Shown: piece after piece, positions 1-7,646 of the stretch
Numbering within the stretch: the stretch's first letter is position 1
Layout: each line of letters starts with the position of its first letter
Origin: JAXLXE01 sp046328115
GTDB lineage: Bacteria; Chloroflexota; UBA6077; JACCZL01
Length of the DNA: 64,000 nt
Assembly (NCBI GenBank): GCA_046328115.1
Contig: JAXLXE010000001.1
Span: 496,001-560,000, forward strand
Reading direction: 5' to 3'
Translations under genes and position numbers: made by a program
The notes under the pieces: model-generated
What the model was told of the DNA's origin: nothing
Seen by the model: only the letters and a program-made list of their open reading frames with translations
The model's database searches: none

Positions 1-1
1 G

Positions 2-1633
2 GATCGCCCGAACGTTCAGTTCTCACGGCCGGTGCGCTGGATCATGTGCCTCTGGGGCGAACAGGCGATCCCGATAGAGTTTGCCGGGGTGCATTCTGCG
101 GCGTTGACGTTCCCGCCACGTGGGGTGCCCCAGACCCCCACCTCAGTGGGGACCGCGGAGCAATATCACCGATTGCTGGCATCGTGGCGGGTGGAGCTGA
201 GCGCAGAATCGCGGCAGCGTGCCATAGCCAAGCAGGCGACTCAGCTTGCACTCGGTGCTGGCGGGCAGATAGAGGAAGACCCGGATCTGGTGGCCGAGAC
301 TGCTAATCTCGTTGAGACTCCGCACGCGATTCTGGGCGCATTCGATGGGTCGTATCTCCGGGCGCCGGCCGCCGCGCTGGTGACCGTCATGAAGAAGCAT
401 CAGCGCTACTTCCCCGTGCGCGCCGCCAACGGCTCCCTCATGCCGCACTTTGTGGCCGTGGCCAATGGCCGCGCTGATACCGATGACGTGGTACGTCACG
501 GCAATGAAGAGGTGATCCGCGCACGATTCGCAGACGCGCTCTTCTTCTACGAGGCGGATCTCAAGCGACCGCTCGCGGATTTCGTTCCATCCCTGGATCA
601 ATTGACGTTCCTGGAAGGGATGGGCTCTATCCTGGACAAGACGCGCCGACTCGACCGCCTGGTGCCCGACGTGGCGAGTATTCTGGGGCTGGTGGTTGAC
701 CCGGCCGTGCTGGCGCGAGCCGCGCTTCTGTCAAAGGCGGATCTGGCGACGTCGCTCGTCCGCGAACTGACGGACCTCCAGGGCGAGATGGGTGCGCACT
801 ATGCCGAGCATTCGGGTGAGGGCGCGGCCGTGGCGGCCGCGATTCGTGAGCACTACCGTCCCCGCTCCGGGACGGATACCGTGGCGCAGTCCCCGGCTGG
901 TGTGGCGCTCGCCGTGGCCGACCGGGTAGACACGTTGGTCTGCGGGTTCGCGGCGGGCCTGGCGCCCACGGGGTCCTCGGACCCGTATGCCCTGCGGCGG
1001 GCGGCATTGGGTCTCATCCGCCTGCTTGGCGAGACCGGCAGCCGGGCGTCTCTCGGCGCGCTCGTGGACGCCGCGTCCGGGCTGGCGCCAAAGCCGTTGA
1101 GTTCGGAGCGTCGCGGGGCGTTGCTCGCGTTTATCCAGCAGCGGCACCGTATTTTCCTGGAGGAGGCGGGGCTCAGACCTGAGATCGTCGCGGCGGTGCT
1201 GGCACGCCTATCGGACCGCCCCGCGCTCGCTGGTCAGGCGGCACGCGTATTGGATGAGATTCACGAGGACGCGGAATTCACGCAGGCGATGGCTGGGCTG
1301 AAGCGCGCGGATCGGATTGCGCCTGCCGACCAGCCGGCCACGATTGACGCGGCGCACCTCACCGAACCGGCCGACGTACGCCTTCTTGGGGCGTACACCA
1401 CGGCGCACGCTGCCGTCTCGAATCTCCGTCCGGAGCAGATCGTGGAGCTGGTATCGGCCATCCGTGCGCTGGCCGGGCCGATCGACGCATTTTTCCAGGA
1501 CGTCATGGTCATGGCGGAAGATCCGGGCGTCCGTCAGGCCCGCCTGGGATTGCTGTCCGCCATCCGCAATCTACCGAGCATCTCGTTCGACCTGACCCAG
1601 ATGCCGGGGGCCGCACCCGCCTCGCGCACCTAG
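2..1633 (+). CDS. glyS: glycyl-tRNA synthetase beta subunit (5' truncated by window edge)
   Basis: Beta chain of the heterotetrameric (alpha2beta2) bacterial glycyl-tRNA synthetase, which charges tRNA-Gly in the cytoplasm; the beta chain carries tRNA-binding and anticodon-recognition parts. The reading frame is open to the window's first bases, and upstream residues (PNVQFSRPVRW) already match the family, so the true start lies outside the window. The C-terminal part shows the family motif DPYALRRAALGLIRLL and a helical anticodon-binding tail. About 540 residues are visible against roughly 690 in a full beta chain. The alpha chain gene glyQ would be expected upstream. The gene converges on the next one. 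Confidence 0.93.
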   Translation, partial: DRPNVQFSRPVRWIMCLWGEQAIPIEFAGVHSAALTFPPRGVPQTPTSVGTAEQYHRLLASWRVELSAESRQRAIAKQATQLALGAGGQIEEDPDLVAETANLVETPHAILGAFDGSYLRAPAAALVTVMKKHQRYFPVRAANGSLMPHFVAVANGRADTDDVVRHGNEEVIRARFADALFFYEADLKRPLADFVPSLDQLTFLEGMGSILDKTRRLDRLVPDVASILGLVVDPAVLARAALLSKADLATSLVRELTDLQGEMGAHYAEHSGEGAAVAAAIREHYRPRSGTDTVAQSPAGVALAVADRVDTLVCGFAAGLAPTGSSDPYALRRAALGLIRLLGETGSRASLGALVDAASGLAPKPLSSERRGALLAFIQQRHRIFLEEAGLRPEIVAAVLARLSDRPALAGQAARVLDEIHEDAEFTQAMAGLKRADRIAPADQPATIDAAHLTEPADVRLLGAYTTAHAAVSNLRPEQIVELVSAIRALAGPIDAFFQDVMVMAEDPGVRQARLGLLSAIRNLPSISFDLTQMPGAAPASRT

Positions 1634-1710
1634 GCCGGTGGATTGGATGCTCCGCCAGCGGCAGCAGCATCGATCGGCAATGCGACCCGCCGGTGCCGGG
1701 CCTTGCGACG

Positions 1711-3402
1711 TTAGATCAAGCGCCCGGGGGCGCAACGGTCCACGGCTCGGGAGCTGGCAGCGAGCGGTGGACTGTAGGTGATGAGGCTCCAGCGTGCTTC
1801 GTCCGTTTGGCCTCGTTGAGTGTCGCGTGCACGGTCGCTGCGTTGTACCGTCCTGATGAGAAGGTAGGGAGTCAGGCTCTCGTCGATGGGAGTCTGGCTG
1901 TCATCTGGCGTGAAGCGCGTTGCGGCTGGCGATGTTCGCGGGTCCACCCGTCGAAGCTCCACCTCGTTCCGTAGGCAGGAGTTCAGGTCGCCCCGCTCGG
2001 CCTGACGGCGGAACTCGAACTCCGCGTGCGGGATCCCGGCGGCTGCCAGATGGAGTTTGAACGCGGCGCGAAGATCGCCACCGCCGTCAAGCCACAACTT
2101 GTCCAGATCTGGGTCCAACGCCACAGGCTCCGCGGTATCGCGCACGGATCGGATAGTCGCCATCGCGGTGGAGATCTGCCGGCTCATGTCCAGGCTGACT
2201 TCCATCTGGCCGTATCGATCTCCCAAGGATCGAAGGGGCCAGACCATGATGAATGCCGCGAGCCCCGCGAACGCCGTTCGCCTCCAGGGGCCGGACAGGC
2301 GGCGGGTCGTCTCGTCGATGCCGTACGCGATCGCCGTGGCGGTCAGTGGCAGCAGGGGCGCAAGGAAACGGCCGTTGGGAATGACCTCGAACTTGGCGTT
2401 CGCGAGCGGCAGCAGGAGCGCGTAGGGCAGGATCCAGAGCGCGGCCAGAGAAACTCGCCGACAGATGCCGCCGAGGAGGAGCAGCGCCAGTACGACCCAC
2501 GGGAACGGGTCCGCCAGGTACGCAGAAGCATCCTGGCGGATGTCTACCGCGCCGCCAAGTAGCCTGACTGAGGCGATCCCCAGCCGCCCTAGATTGTCCA
2601 GATACAGCTCAAGCCCAGCCAGTCTGGTCCTGGTGTACGCGGCGGAGACGACCTGCGCCTCCGCGAACGAGCCACCCCCACTCAGTAGGTTGAACACCAC
2701 CAGGTTTGCATTCACGGCGACAAAGGCGAGACCCGCCAGATAGGTGGCACGCGTCCTGATAGCGGCGGGATTCGCGATCAGTGTGTACGTGGCCGCCCCG
2801 GGCAAGAACAGCACGGTGGTTGGGTGGGTCTGGACCATCAGCCCTATCAGCGTTCCGCAGAGCACCCAGCGGAACGTCGTGGCGTCGCGTTGCGCAGTCA
2901 CGAGGGCGGCGATCGCGAGGGCAGTGACCGTGGGAGTTACGGAGTGCCCCCACGCCACGTGACTGGAGACGAGCACGTGCACACCAGAAGTGGCAACGAG
3001 TCCGCCGGCGATGATGGCGACGCGCTCCGACCCGCCCAGCGTCCGCGCGAGCACCGCCGTGGCGGGTGCCGCGGCGGCGCCGATTGCGCACACCAGCGCC
3101 CGTGACACGGATGCATCCGTCCCGATCAGCAAGAACATCGCGGCGAGCAGGTAGTTGTAGCCAGAACCGAGATAGGCGTTCACGTTCGTGAGAGGGAGAA
3201 GCTCGCCCCTGGCGATCTGGAGCCCGCGAAGAACCTCGTATGCCTCATCTGTGAGACTGGGGATGGTGGCGAGATAGGGCAGGCGGATCACCAGTGCCAC
3301 CAGAAACGTCACGCTGAGGGAGATGTGCCAGCGCGTGACTGCCGTGGCGAGAAGGGTGCGCCCCGTACGGTCTCTGGAAGTGGCGATGGCGGCGGCGTTC
3401 AC
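1711..3402 (-). CDS. GT39/ArnT-like membrane glycosyltransferase
   Basis: A 563-residue polytopic protein resembling the dolichyl-phosphate-mannose mannosyltransferase/ArnT (GT-C fold) superfamily, which moves sugars from polyprenyl-phosphate donors to protein or lipid on the outer face of the membrane. A short N-terminus is followed by a first transmembrane segment at about residues 28-48, then an acidic loop (SLTDEAYE) in the position of the catalytic acidic residues of GT-C enzymes. Some ten further hydrophobic segments follow, and a soluble C-terminal part begins at about residue 400. The start is GTG, five bases after GGAG. It is divergent from the lipoprotein gene. The family is convincing; donor and acceptor cannot be read from the sequence. 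Confidence 0.75.
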   Translation of the reverse strand: MNAAAIATSRDRTGRTLLATAVTRWHISLSVTFLVALVIRLPYLATIPSLTDEAYEVLRGLQIARGELLPLTNVNAYLGSGYNYLLAAMFLLIGTDASVSRALVCAIGAAAAPATAVLARTLGGSERVAIIAGGLVATSGVHVLVSSHVAWGHSVTPTVTALAIAALVTAQRDATTFRWVLCGTLIGLMVQTHPTTVLFLPGAATYTLIANPAAIRTRATYLAGLAFVAVNANLVVFNLLSGGGSFAEAQVVSAAYTRTRLAGLELYLDNLGRLGIASVRLLGGAVDIRQDASAYLADPFPWVVLALLLLGGICRRVSLAALWILPYALLLPLANAKFEVIPNGRFLAPLLPLTATAIAYGIDETTRRLSGPWRRTAFAGLAAFIMVWPLRSLGDRYGQMEVSLDMSRQISTAMATIRSVRDTAEPVALDPDLDKLWLDGGGDLRAAFKLHLAAAGIPHAEFEFRRQAERGDLNSCLRNEVELRRVDPRTSPAATRFTPDDSQTPIDESLTPYLLIRTVQRSDRARDTQRGQTDEARWSLITYSPPLAASSRAVDRCAPGRLI

Positions 3403-3432
3403 TACTGCTCCGACTTACCCGGCGGGGCGTCC

Positions 3433-3462
3433 TTGACAGTTCCGGAAGGGCGCCCGGATAAT
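3433..3462 (+). promoter_or_regulatory. sigma-70-type promoter of the lipoprotein gene, nearly leaderless
   Basis: TTGACA (3433-3438), an 18-base spacer and GATAAT (3457-3462). The GTG start codon at 3472 lies only 10 bases beyond the -10 box, so the predicted transcript would begin at or within 2-3 bases of the start codon. Much of the box, including spacer bases, recurs upstream of rodZ at 59752-59781. Confidence 0.65.
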
Positions 3463-3471
3463 CGAAGGCTG

Positions 3472-4608
3472 GTGCGTTCCTTCCGAAACCCCGCGTTCTT
3501 CTTGCTGTTGCTGGCCTCTGGCATCGTACTCGCGGGGTGTTTTACACGAGCGACCCCGCCGCCGGAAGCGAATCGCGGCGGCGACTCTCGCCGACCCCAG
3601 CGTGCTGCTCGCATGCAGACGACCACGCTGGTGAGTGGAGTCCAGCTTCCCGCTGCCATGGTCTACGACCCCACGGGACGATTGTTCTTTGTGGAAGTCA
3701 ACGCGGGCCGTCTCCGTGTCTTCAAGGACGGTGGGCTGCAGCCGGAGTCAGTGGCTGAATTTCCGGTTCACAAGGGGTCAGAAAGCGGTCTGCTGGGTCT
3801 CGCGCTTGACCCGGCCTTCCAGGAGAACCACTTCATCTACGTGTACTACTCGGAAGCGGAGCCAGCGCGGCCGGAGGTGGGCACACGCAACCGCGTGATG
3901 CGGATGGTGGAACGAGACGGACGTGGCACCGAGCTCACACCAATCCTGGACAACCTCCCCATCAACGAAGTGGGAGCGGTGGATGCCCACCAGGGGGGCG
4001 CCCTGATCTTTGGGCGAGACGGGAAGCTCTACATAAGTATGGGCGAGACCGGTAACCCGCCGATGGCGCAGGATCCCACATCGCCGCTGGGAAAGATCCT
4101 GCGGATCAACCCGGACGGCTCCATCCCGACGGATAACCCCACAGCGGGCTCCGCCATCTACGCCTCCGGACTGCGCAACCCGTGGGGGTTCGCGATGCAC
4201 CCGAAGACTGGCGCGATTTATCTCTCGAACAACGGCAACAAATCCCACGACAAGATCATGCTTCTCCAGCCAGGCGCGAACTACGGCTGGCCGGTGATCG
4301 AGGGGCACTCGGAGGATGGCCGTTTCACAAACGCTGTCTGGGACTCGGGCGACGCGCCCGATTCGCGGAACGGAATGACGGGGCTGGCGATCTACGAGGG
4401 CGAGATGTTTCCTGAGCTGCGCGGTAGCCTGCTCTTCTGCGCGTTCAGAACCGGCAAGCTGCGTCGCCTTACGCTGTCAGGTGATGCGTTGGACGCCGCG
4501 GATTCGCAGCTCAGATTGGACCCTGAGTGTCGTCTTGGCATCACCATCGCGCCTGACGGCGCCATCATCACATCGTCCATCGACAAGATTTTGCGCTCGT
4601 CACAGTAG
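3472..4608 (+). CDS. glucose/sorbosone dehydrogenase-family (PQQ-type) lipoprotein
   Basis: Membrane-anchored extracytoplasmic beta-propeller of the glucose/sorbosone dehydrogenase (GSDH) family, whose characterised members oxidise aldoses with PQQ. The N-terminus is a lipoprotein signal with a hydrophobic stretch and lipobox LAGC at about residues 19-22. The body has hallmark blades: HQGGALIFGRDGKLYISMG, GKILRINPDG, GLRNPWGFAMHP and NYGWPVIEG. The GTG at 3472 was chosen because it places the signal peptide at the N-terminus; the open frame extends upstream across the promoter. It is divergent from the glycosyltransferase and closed by a strong hairpin. Substrate and cofactor are not proven; many GSDH-fold proteins have unknown activity. 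Confidence 0.82.
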   Translation: MRSFRNPAFFLLLLASGIVLAGCFTRATPPPEANRGGDSRRPQRAARMQTTTLVSGVQLPAAMVYDPTGRLFFVEVNAGRLRVFKDGGLQPESVAEFPVHKGSESGLLGLALDPAFQENHFIYVYYSEAEPARPEVGTRNRVMRMVERDGRGTELTPILDNLPINEVGAVDAHQGGALIFGRDGKLYISMGETGNPPMAQDPTSPLGKILRINPDGSIPTDNPTAGSAIYASGLRNPWGFAMHPKTGAIYLSNNGNKSHDKIMLLQPGANYGWPVIEGHSEDGRFTNAVWDSGDAPDSRNGMTGLAIYEGEMFPELRGSLLFCAFRTGKLRRLTLSGDALDAADSQLRLDPECRLGITIAPDGAIITSSIDKILRSSQ

Positions 4609-4609
4609 T

Positions 4610-4649
4610 CACGCGAAAGGGGCGGCACCCGTGCCGCCCCTTTCGCGTG
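4610..4649. terminator. bidirectional hairpin terminator
   Basis: Perfect 19-base inverted repeat (4610-4628 and 4631-4649) with a two-base centre, lying between two convergent genes. GC-rich core flanked by AAA/TTT within the stem; no long T tract. It likely ends transcription from both sides. Confidence 0.8.
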
Positions 4650-4666
4650 GCTCTGGGTTTGAGCAA

Positions 4667-4870
4667 CTAGGAGGACGATGCCGCGGAGGAGTCGCTTCCG
4701 CTGGACGTGCTGCTCTCGGCGGGCCGACTGTGTATCTCCGTAGGGCCGGGTCGATCCAGGGAGCTGGTCTCGAAGTCGGCGAACGCGTCGTCGTCGGAGC
4801 CGATCACGTACCGCTGGTACGCCCAGTATCCGGCTGCCCCGGCGATTGCGCCCAGGATGAATCCGAACAT
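4667..4870 (-). CDS. small single-span membrane protein
   Basis: A 67-residue protein with an N-terminal glycine/alanine-rich transmembrane helix (FILGAIAGAAGYWAYQ), then an acidic segment and a serine-rich low-complexity tail. The arrangement resembles small YtxH-like envelope proteins, but it is too short to assign. The start is supported by AAAGGAGA about seven bases upstream of ATG. It has its own leader downstream of the dehydratase gene and converges on the lipoprotein gene through the shared hairpin. Function unknown. Confidence 0.6.
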   Translation of the reverse strand: MFGFILGAIAGAAGYWAYQRYVIGSDDDAFADFETSSLDRPGPTEIHSRPAESSTSSGSDSSAASSS

Positions 4871-5018
4871 TACCTTCTCCTTTCTAATTTCGGGTGCTTC
4901 TAGCTTCTGACGCTGACGAGCCCAAGGCGACTGACGCCTTGTCTGGCGAAGGTCAGCGCCGTGTAGCCGCTGCCATCAAGTGTACCGTCCGGTTCGGTTG
5001 GTCACGCAGGAATCCGGT

Positions 5019-6773
5019 TCAGGCGGGTTGCAGGGTCTCCGCAGGCATTGGTTCGCCCACGAGGAAGTCGAGATCAGCGCCGCGATCCGCCTGAAGCACG
5101 TGATCGACGTAGAGCTTGGCCCAGCCGCGCGTTTGGGTGCGGGCCGGCGCTTGCCACTCGGCGCGGCGGCGAGCCAGCTCCTGCTCATCGACGTCTAGCG
5201 TCAGCCTGCGATTCTCCACGTCCAGCTCGATCCAGTCTCCGGTTCGGACCAGTGCGAGCGGGCCACCCACGGCTGATTCCGGCGTGACGTGGAGCACCAC
5301 CGTTCCGTAGGCAGTGCCGCTCATCCGGGCATCAGAGATGCGCACGATGTCGCGGATACCTTGTTCGAGCAGCTTGCGGGGAATTGGCAGATTCCCAGAC
5401 TCTGGAAAGCCGGGGGCGCCGACCGGGCCACCGCTCTGCATCACCAGGATGGAGTCTGGAGTGACGTCTAGATTCGGATCGTCGATGGTCCGGGTGAGCT
5501 CATCCAGGTCTTTGAAGACTATTGCCTGTCCCCGATGCTGCAGTAGCGCCGGCGTGGCGGCGGAGTGCTTGATGAGCGCTCCGCCGGGAGCGAGGTTGCC
5601 GCGCAAGATGGCCATGCCGCCCTCGTGCGACAGCGGTCGGTCCAACGGGGCCACGATATCGGTGTTGGTGTTGCGAGCGCTCTCGTACTCCTCCGCCAGA
5701 GTTCGGCCCGTGATGGTCAGGCAATCTCCGTGCAGTAGCGGGAGCAACTCGCGGATCACTGCCGGCACGCCGCCTGCCTCGAAGAGCTGCTCCATCTGCC
5801 ATTTGCCCGCGGGGCGGATGTTTGCCAGCAGCGGGGTGGAACGCGAAAGCTCGTCGAACAGCTCCAGGGGGAGCTCAATACCCAGGCGCCCCGCGACGGC
5901 GATGATGTGGACAACAGCATTGGTGGATCCGCCTAGCGCGAGCATCACGCGGATGGCGTTTTCAAAGGCCCTACGAGTCATGACCTGGGACGGTCGGATG
6001 CCCAGTTTGATCAGCTCAACGGCCTGGCGTCCGGCGGTCTCGGCGATGCGCATCCGTCGGGAGTCGGGCGCGGGAATTGCCGCCATTCCCGGAATGGTCA
6101 TGCCCAGGGCCTCTACCATGCCGGCCATGGTGGAGGCTGTGCCCATCACGGTACAGTGGCCTGCGCTGCGGCAGAGTGAGTCTTCGATGTCTCGAAGGGT
6201 GTCGGCGTCGATCTTACCGGCTCGGTGCTCCGTCCAGAAACCCCGGCAGTCCGTGCAGGCGCCAAGATCTCGGCCGTTCCAGCGACCGGAGAGGGTAGGA
6301 CCACCGGTCACCATCATGGCCGGCAGATCGGCGCTGGCAGCGCCCATGAGCTGGGCCGGAATGGTCTTGTCGCAAGATCCCAGGAGCACCACGCCATCGA
6401 TGGGCTGGGCCCGGATCATCTCCTCAGTGTCGATTGCCATGAGGTTCCGGAACATCATGCTGGTGGGATTCAGGAACACCTCCCCGAGGGAGATGGTTGG
6501 GAACTCCAGCGGTAGCCCACCAGCCTGGTAGACGCCGCGCTTGACCGCGGCTGCCAGCTCGCGGAAGTTCTGGTGACAGTTGTTGATCTCGCTCCACGTC
6601 TGCACGATGCCCACCACGGGGCGCCGCAGCGTGTCGTCGGAGAACCCGAATGACTTTGCGAACGAACGGCTGATGAAGCCAGCCAGGCCAGGATCGCCGT
6701 ACCTGGTGGCCGTCTGGATGCCGCGGTGGGCCTCGAAACCGGTGTCGCCGTTCTTGTCGGTGTGCTCGGTCAT
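5019..6773 (-). CDS. IlvD/Edd-family dehydratase (aldonate or dihydroxy-acid dehydratase)
   Basis: Fe-S dehydratase of the IlvD/Edd family, removing water from a 2,3-dihydroxy acid. Cluster-ligand motifs are visible: NNCHQNF, GSCDKT and AGHCTVMGTASTM. The motif CTVMGTASTM, the length of 584 residues and the C-terminal KLYVDHVLQADRG match pentonate/aldonate dehydratases better than classic biosynthetic IlvD, but either role is possible. The open frame extends upstream to 7610; that extension is a shadow of ccmC. The ATG at 6773 overlaps the ccmD stop (ATGA), so it is the last gene of the cytochrome maturation operon. The nearby GSDH lipoprotein could supply aldonolactones (inference only). Confidence 0.85.
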   Translation of the reverse strand: MTEHTDKNGDTGFEAHRGIQTATRYGDPGLAGFISRSFAKSFGFSDDTLRRPVVGIVQTWSEINNCHQNFRELAAAVKRGVYQAGGLPLEFPTISLGEVFLNPTSMMFRNLMAIDTEEMIRAQPIDGVVLLGSCDKTIPAQLMGAASADLPAMMVTGGPTLSGRWNGRDLGACTDCRGFWTEHRAGKIDADTLRDIEDSLCRSAGHCTVMGTASTMAGMVEALGMTIPGMAAIPAPDSRRMRIAETAGRQAVELIKLGIRPSQVMTRRAFENAIRVMLALGGSTNAVVHIIAVAGRLGIELPLELFDELSRSTPLLANIRPAGKWQMEQLFEAGGVPAVIRELLPLLHGDCLTITGRTLAEEYESARNTNTDIVAPLDRPLSHEGGMAILRGNLAPGGALIKHSAATPALLQHRGQAIVFKDLDELTRTIDDPNLDVTPDSILVMQSGGPVGAPGFPESGNLPIPRKLLEQGIRDIVRISDARMSGTAYGTVVLHVTPESAVGGPLALVRTGDWIELDVENRRLTLDVDEQELARRRAEWQAPARTQTRGWAKLYVDHVLQADRGADLDFLVGEPMPAETLQPA

Positions 6774-6931
6774 GGGCGCTCTGTCTCCTCGGATTCGGCC
6801 ATGCGGGCCTTCAGTTCTTCGATCTCCCGGCGGGCGGCGGTGAGGCGGCTGCCGAGGTACAACAGGTACGCCAGGATGCCCACCCAGGTGGCGAGCAACG
6901 CGGCGAGTAAGAAGCCCAGGTTTCCCTCCAT
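6770..6931 (-). CDS. ccmD: heme exporter protein CcmD
   Basis: A 53-residue protein: a short N-terminus, one transmembrane helix (LLAALLATWVGILAYLLYLG), then a charged helix ending RREIEELKARMAE. This is the standard CcmD layout. CcmD joins CcmA, CcmB and CcmC, and in E. coli helps release heme-loaded CcmE. It sits three bases downstream of ccmC, and its stop overlaps the start of the dehydratase gene. Size, topology and position make the call firm despite the low conservation of this family. Confidence 0.85.
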   Translation of the reverse strand: MEGNLGFLLAALLATWVGILAYLLYLGSRLTAARREIEELKARMAESEETERP

Positions 6932-6934
6932 CCG

Positions 6935-7618
6935 TCAGGCCGCCAGAGCTAGACGGAGCGCCCGGACTTCTGAGGTCACGGCATCCAGCCGGTAACGGGC
7001 CACTGTGAGGCTGGCGTACAGCAGGGTGAACGCCGCAAACGAGAATGCGAGCACCGCCAGCATGATCGGGGGCATCGCCGGCCCGCCACTGGCGAAGGTG
7101 ATGGATTGCGGATGGAGCGTGCGCCACCAGACTACGGACTGGTGGATGATGGGCACGTCGATGAACCCGATGATCCCAATGGCCGCGGAGAACCGTGCTG
7201 CGCGCCCGGGATCCACGATGGATGACTTTATCGACAGGTATCCCACATAGATGAACCAGAGGAATAGCGTGGTCGTGAGGCGGGCGTCCCACGTCCACCA
7301 GGTGCCCCAGATAGGCCGACCCCAGATGGCGCCGGTGATCAGCGTGAGGGTGGTGAACACCACCCCGACCTCCGCCGACGCCGTTGCGAGGCGGTCCGCC
7401 ACATGACTCCTCCGTACCAGCACAAGGATGCTGGCCACGAACACGACGGCGAATGCGAGGTAGGCACACCAGGCAACCGGGGCGTGGAAGTAGACGATGC
7501 GCTGGGCGGGCCCCTGGATCCGCTCCGTTGGAGCGATGGCCAGCGCCCCAACCAGAGCCAGAGCGACCGAGATGCCGGTGACGGTGTACAGGACGTGTGT
7601 GGAGAACCAACGGAACAT
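6935..7618 (-). CDS. ccmC: cytochrome c biogenesis protein CcmC
   Basis: Six-helix membrane protein of the heme-handling family; CcmC presents heme to CcmE on the outer face of the membrane. The tryptophan-rich signature WWTWDARLTT lies at about residues 106-115. Histidines YFHAPVAW (about 45) and IIHQSV (about 158) correspond to the conserved axial heme ligands. Length 227 residues is usual. It lies 28 bases after ccmAB and 3 bases before ccmD. Confidence 0.95.
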   Translation of the reverse strand: MFRWFSTHVLYTVTGISVALALVGALAIAPTERIQGPAQRIVYFHAPVAWCAYLAFAVVFVASILVLVRRSHVADRLATASAEVGVVFTTLTLITGAIWGRPIWGTWWTWDARLTTTLFLWFIYVGYLSIKSSIVDPGRAARFSAAIGIIGFIDVPIIHQSVVWWRTLHPQSITFASGGPAMPPIMLAVLAFSFAAFTLLYASLTVARYRLDAVTSEVRALRLALAA

Positions 7619-7646
7619 GCGGATTTCCTAACCGGGCCCTTCCTGC

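Noticed and set aside
6774..7610. N-terminal 279-codon extension of the dehydratase frame
   Set aside because: It overlaps ccmD and ccmC in another frame and has shadow-like composition; the real start is ATG 6773.
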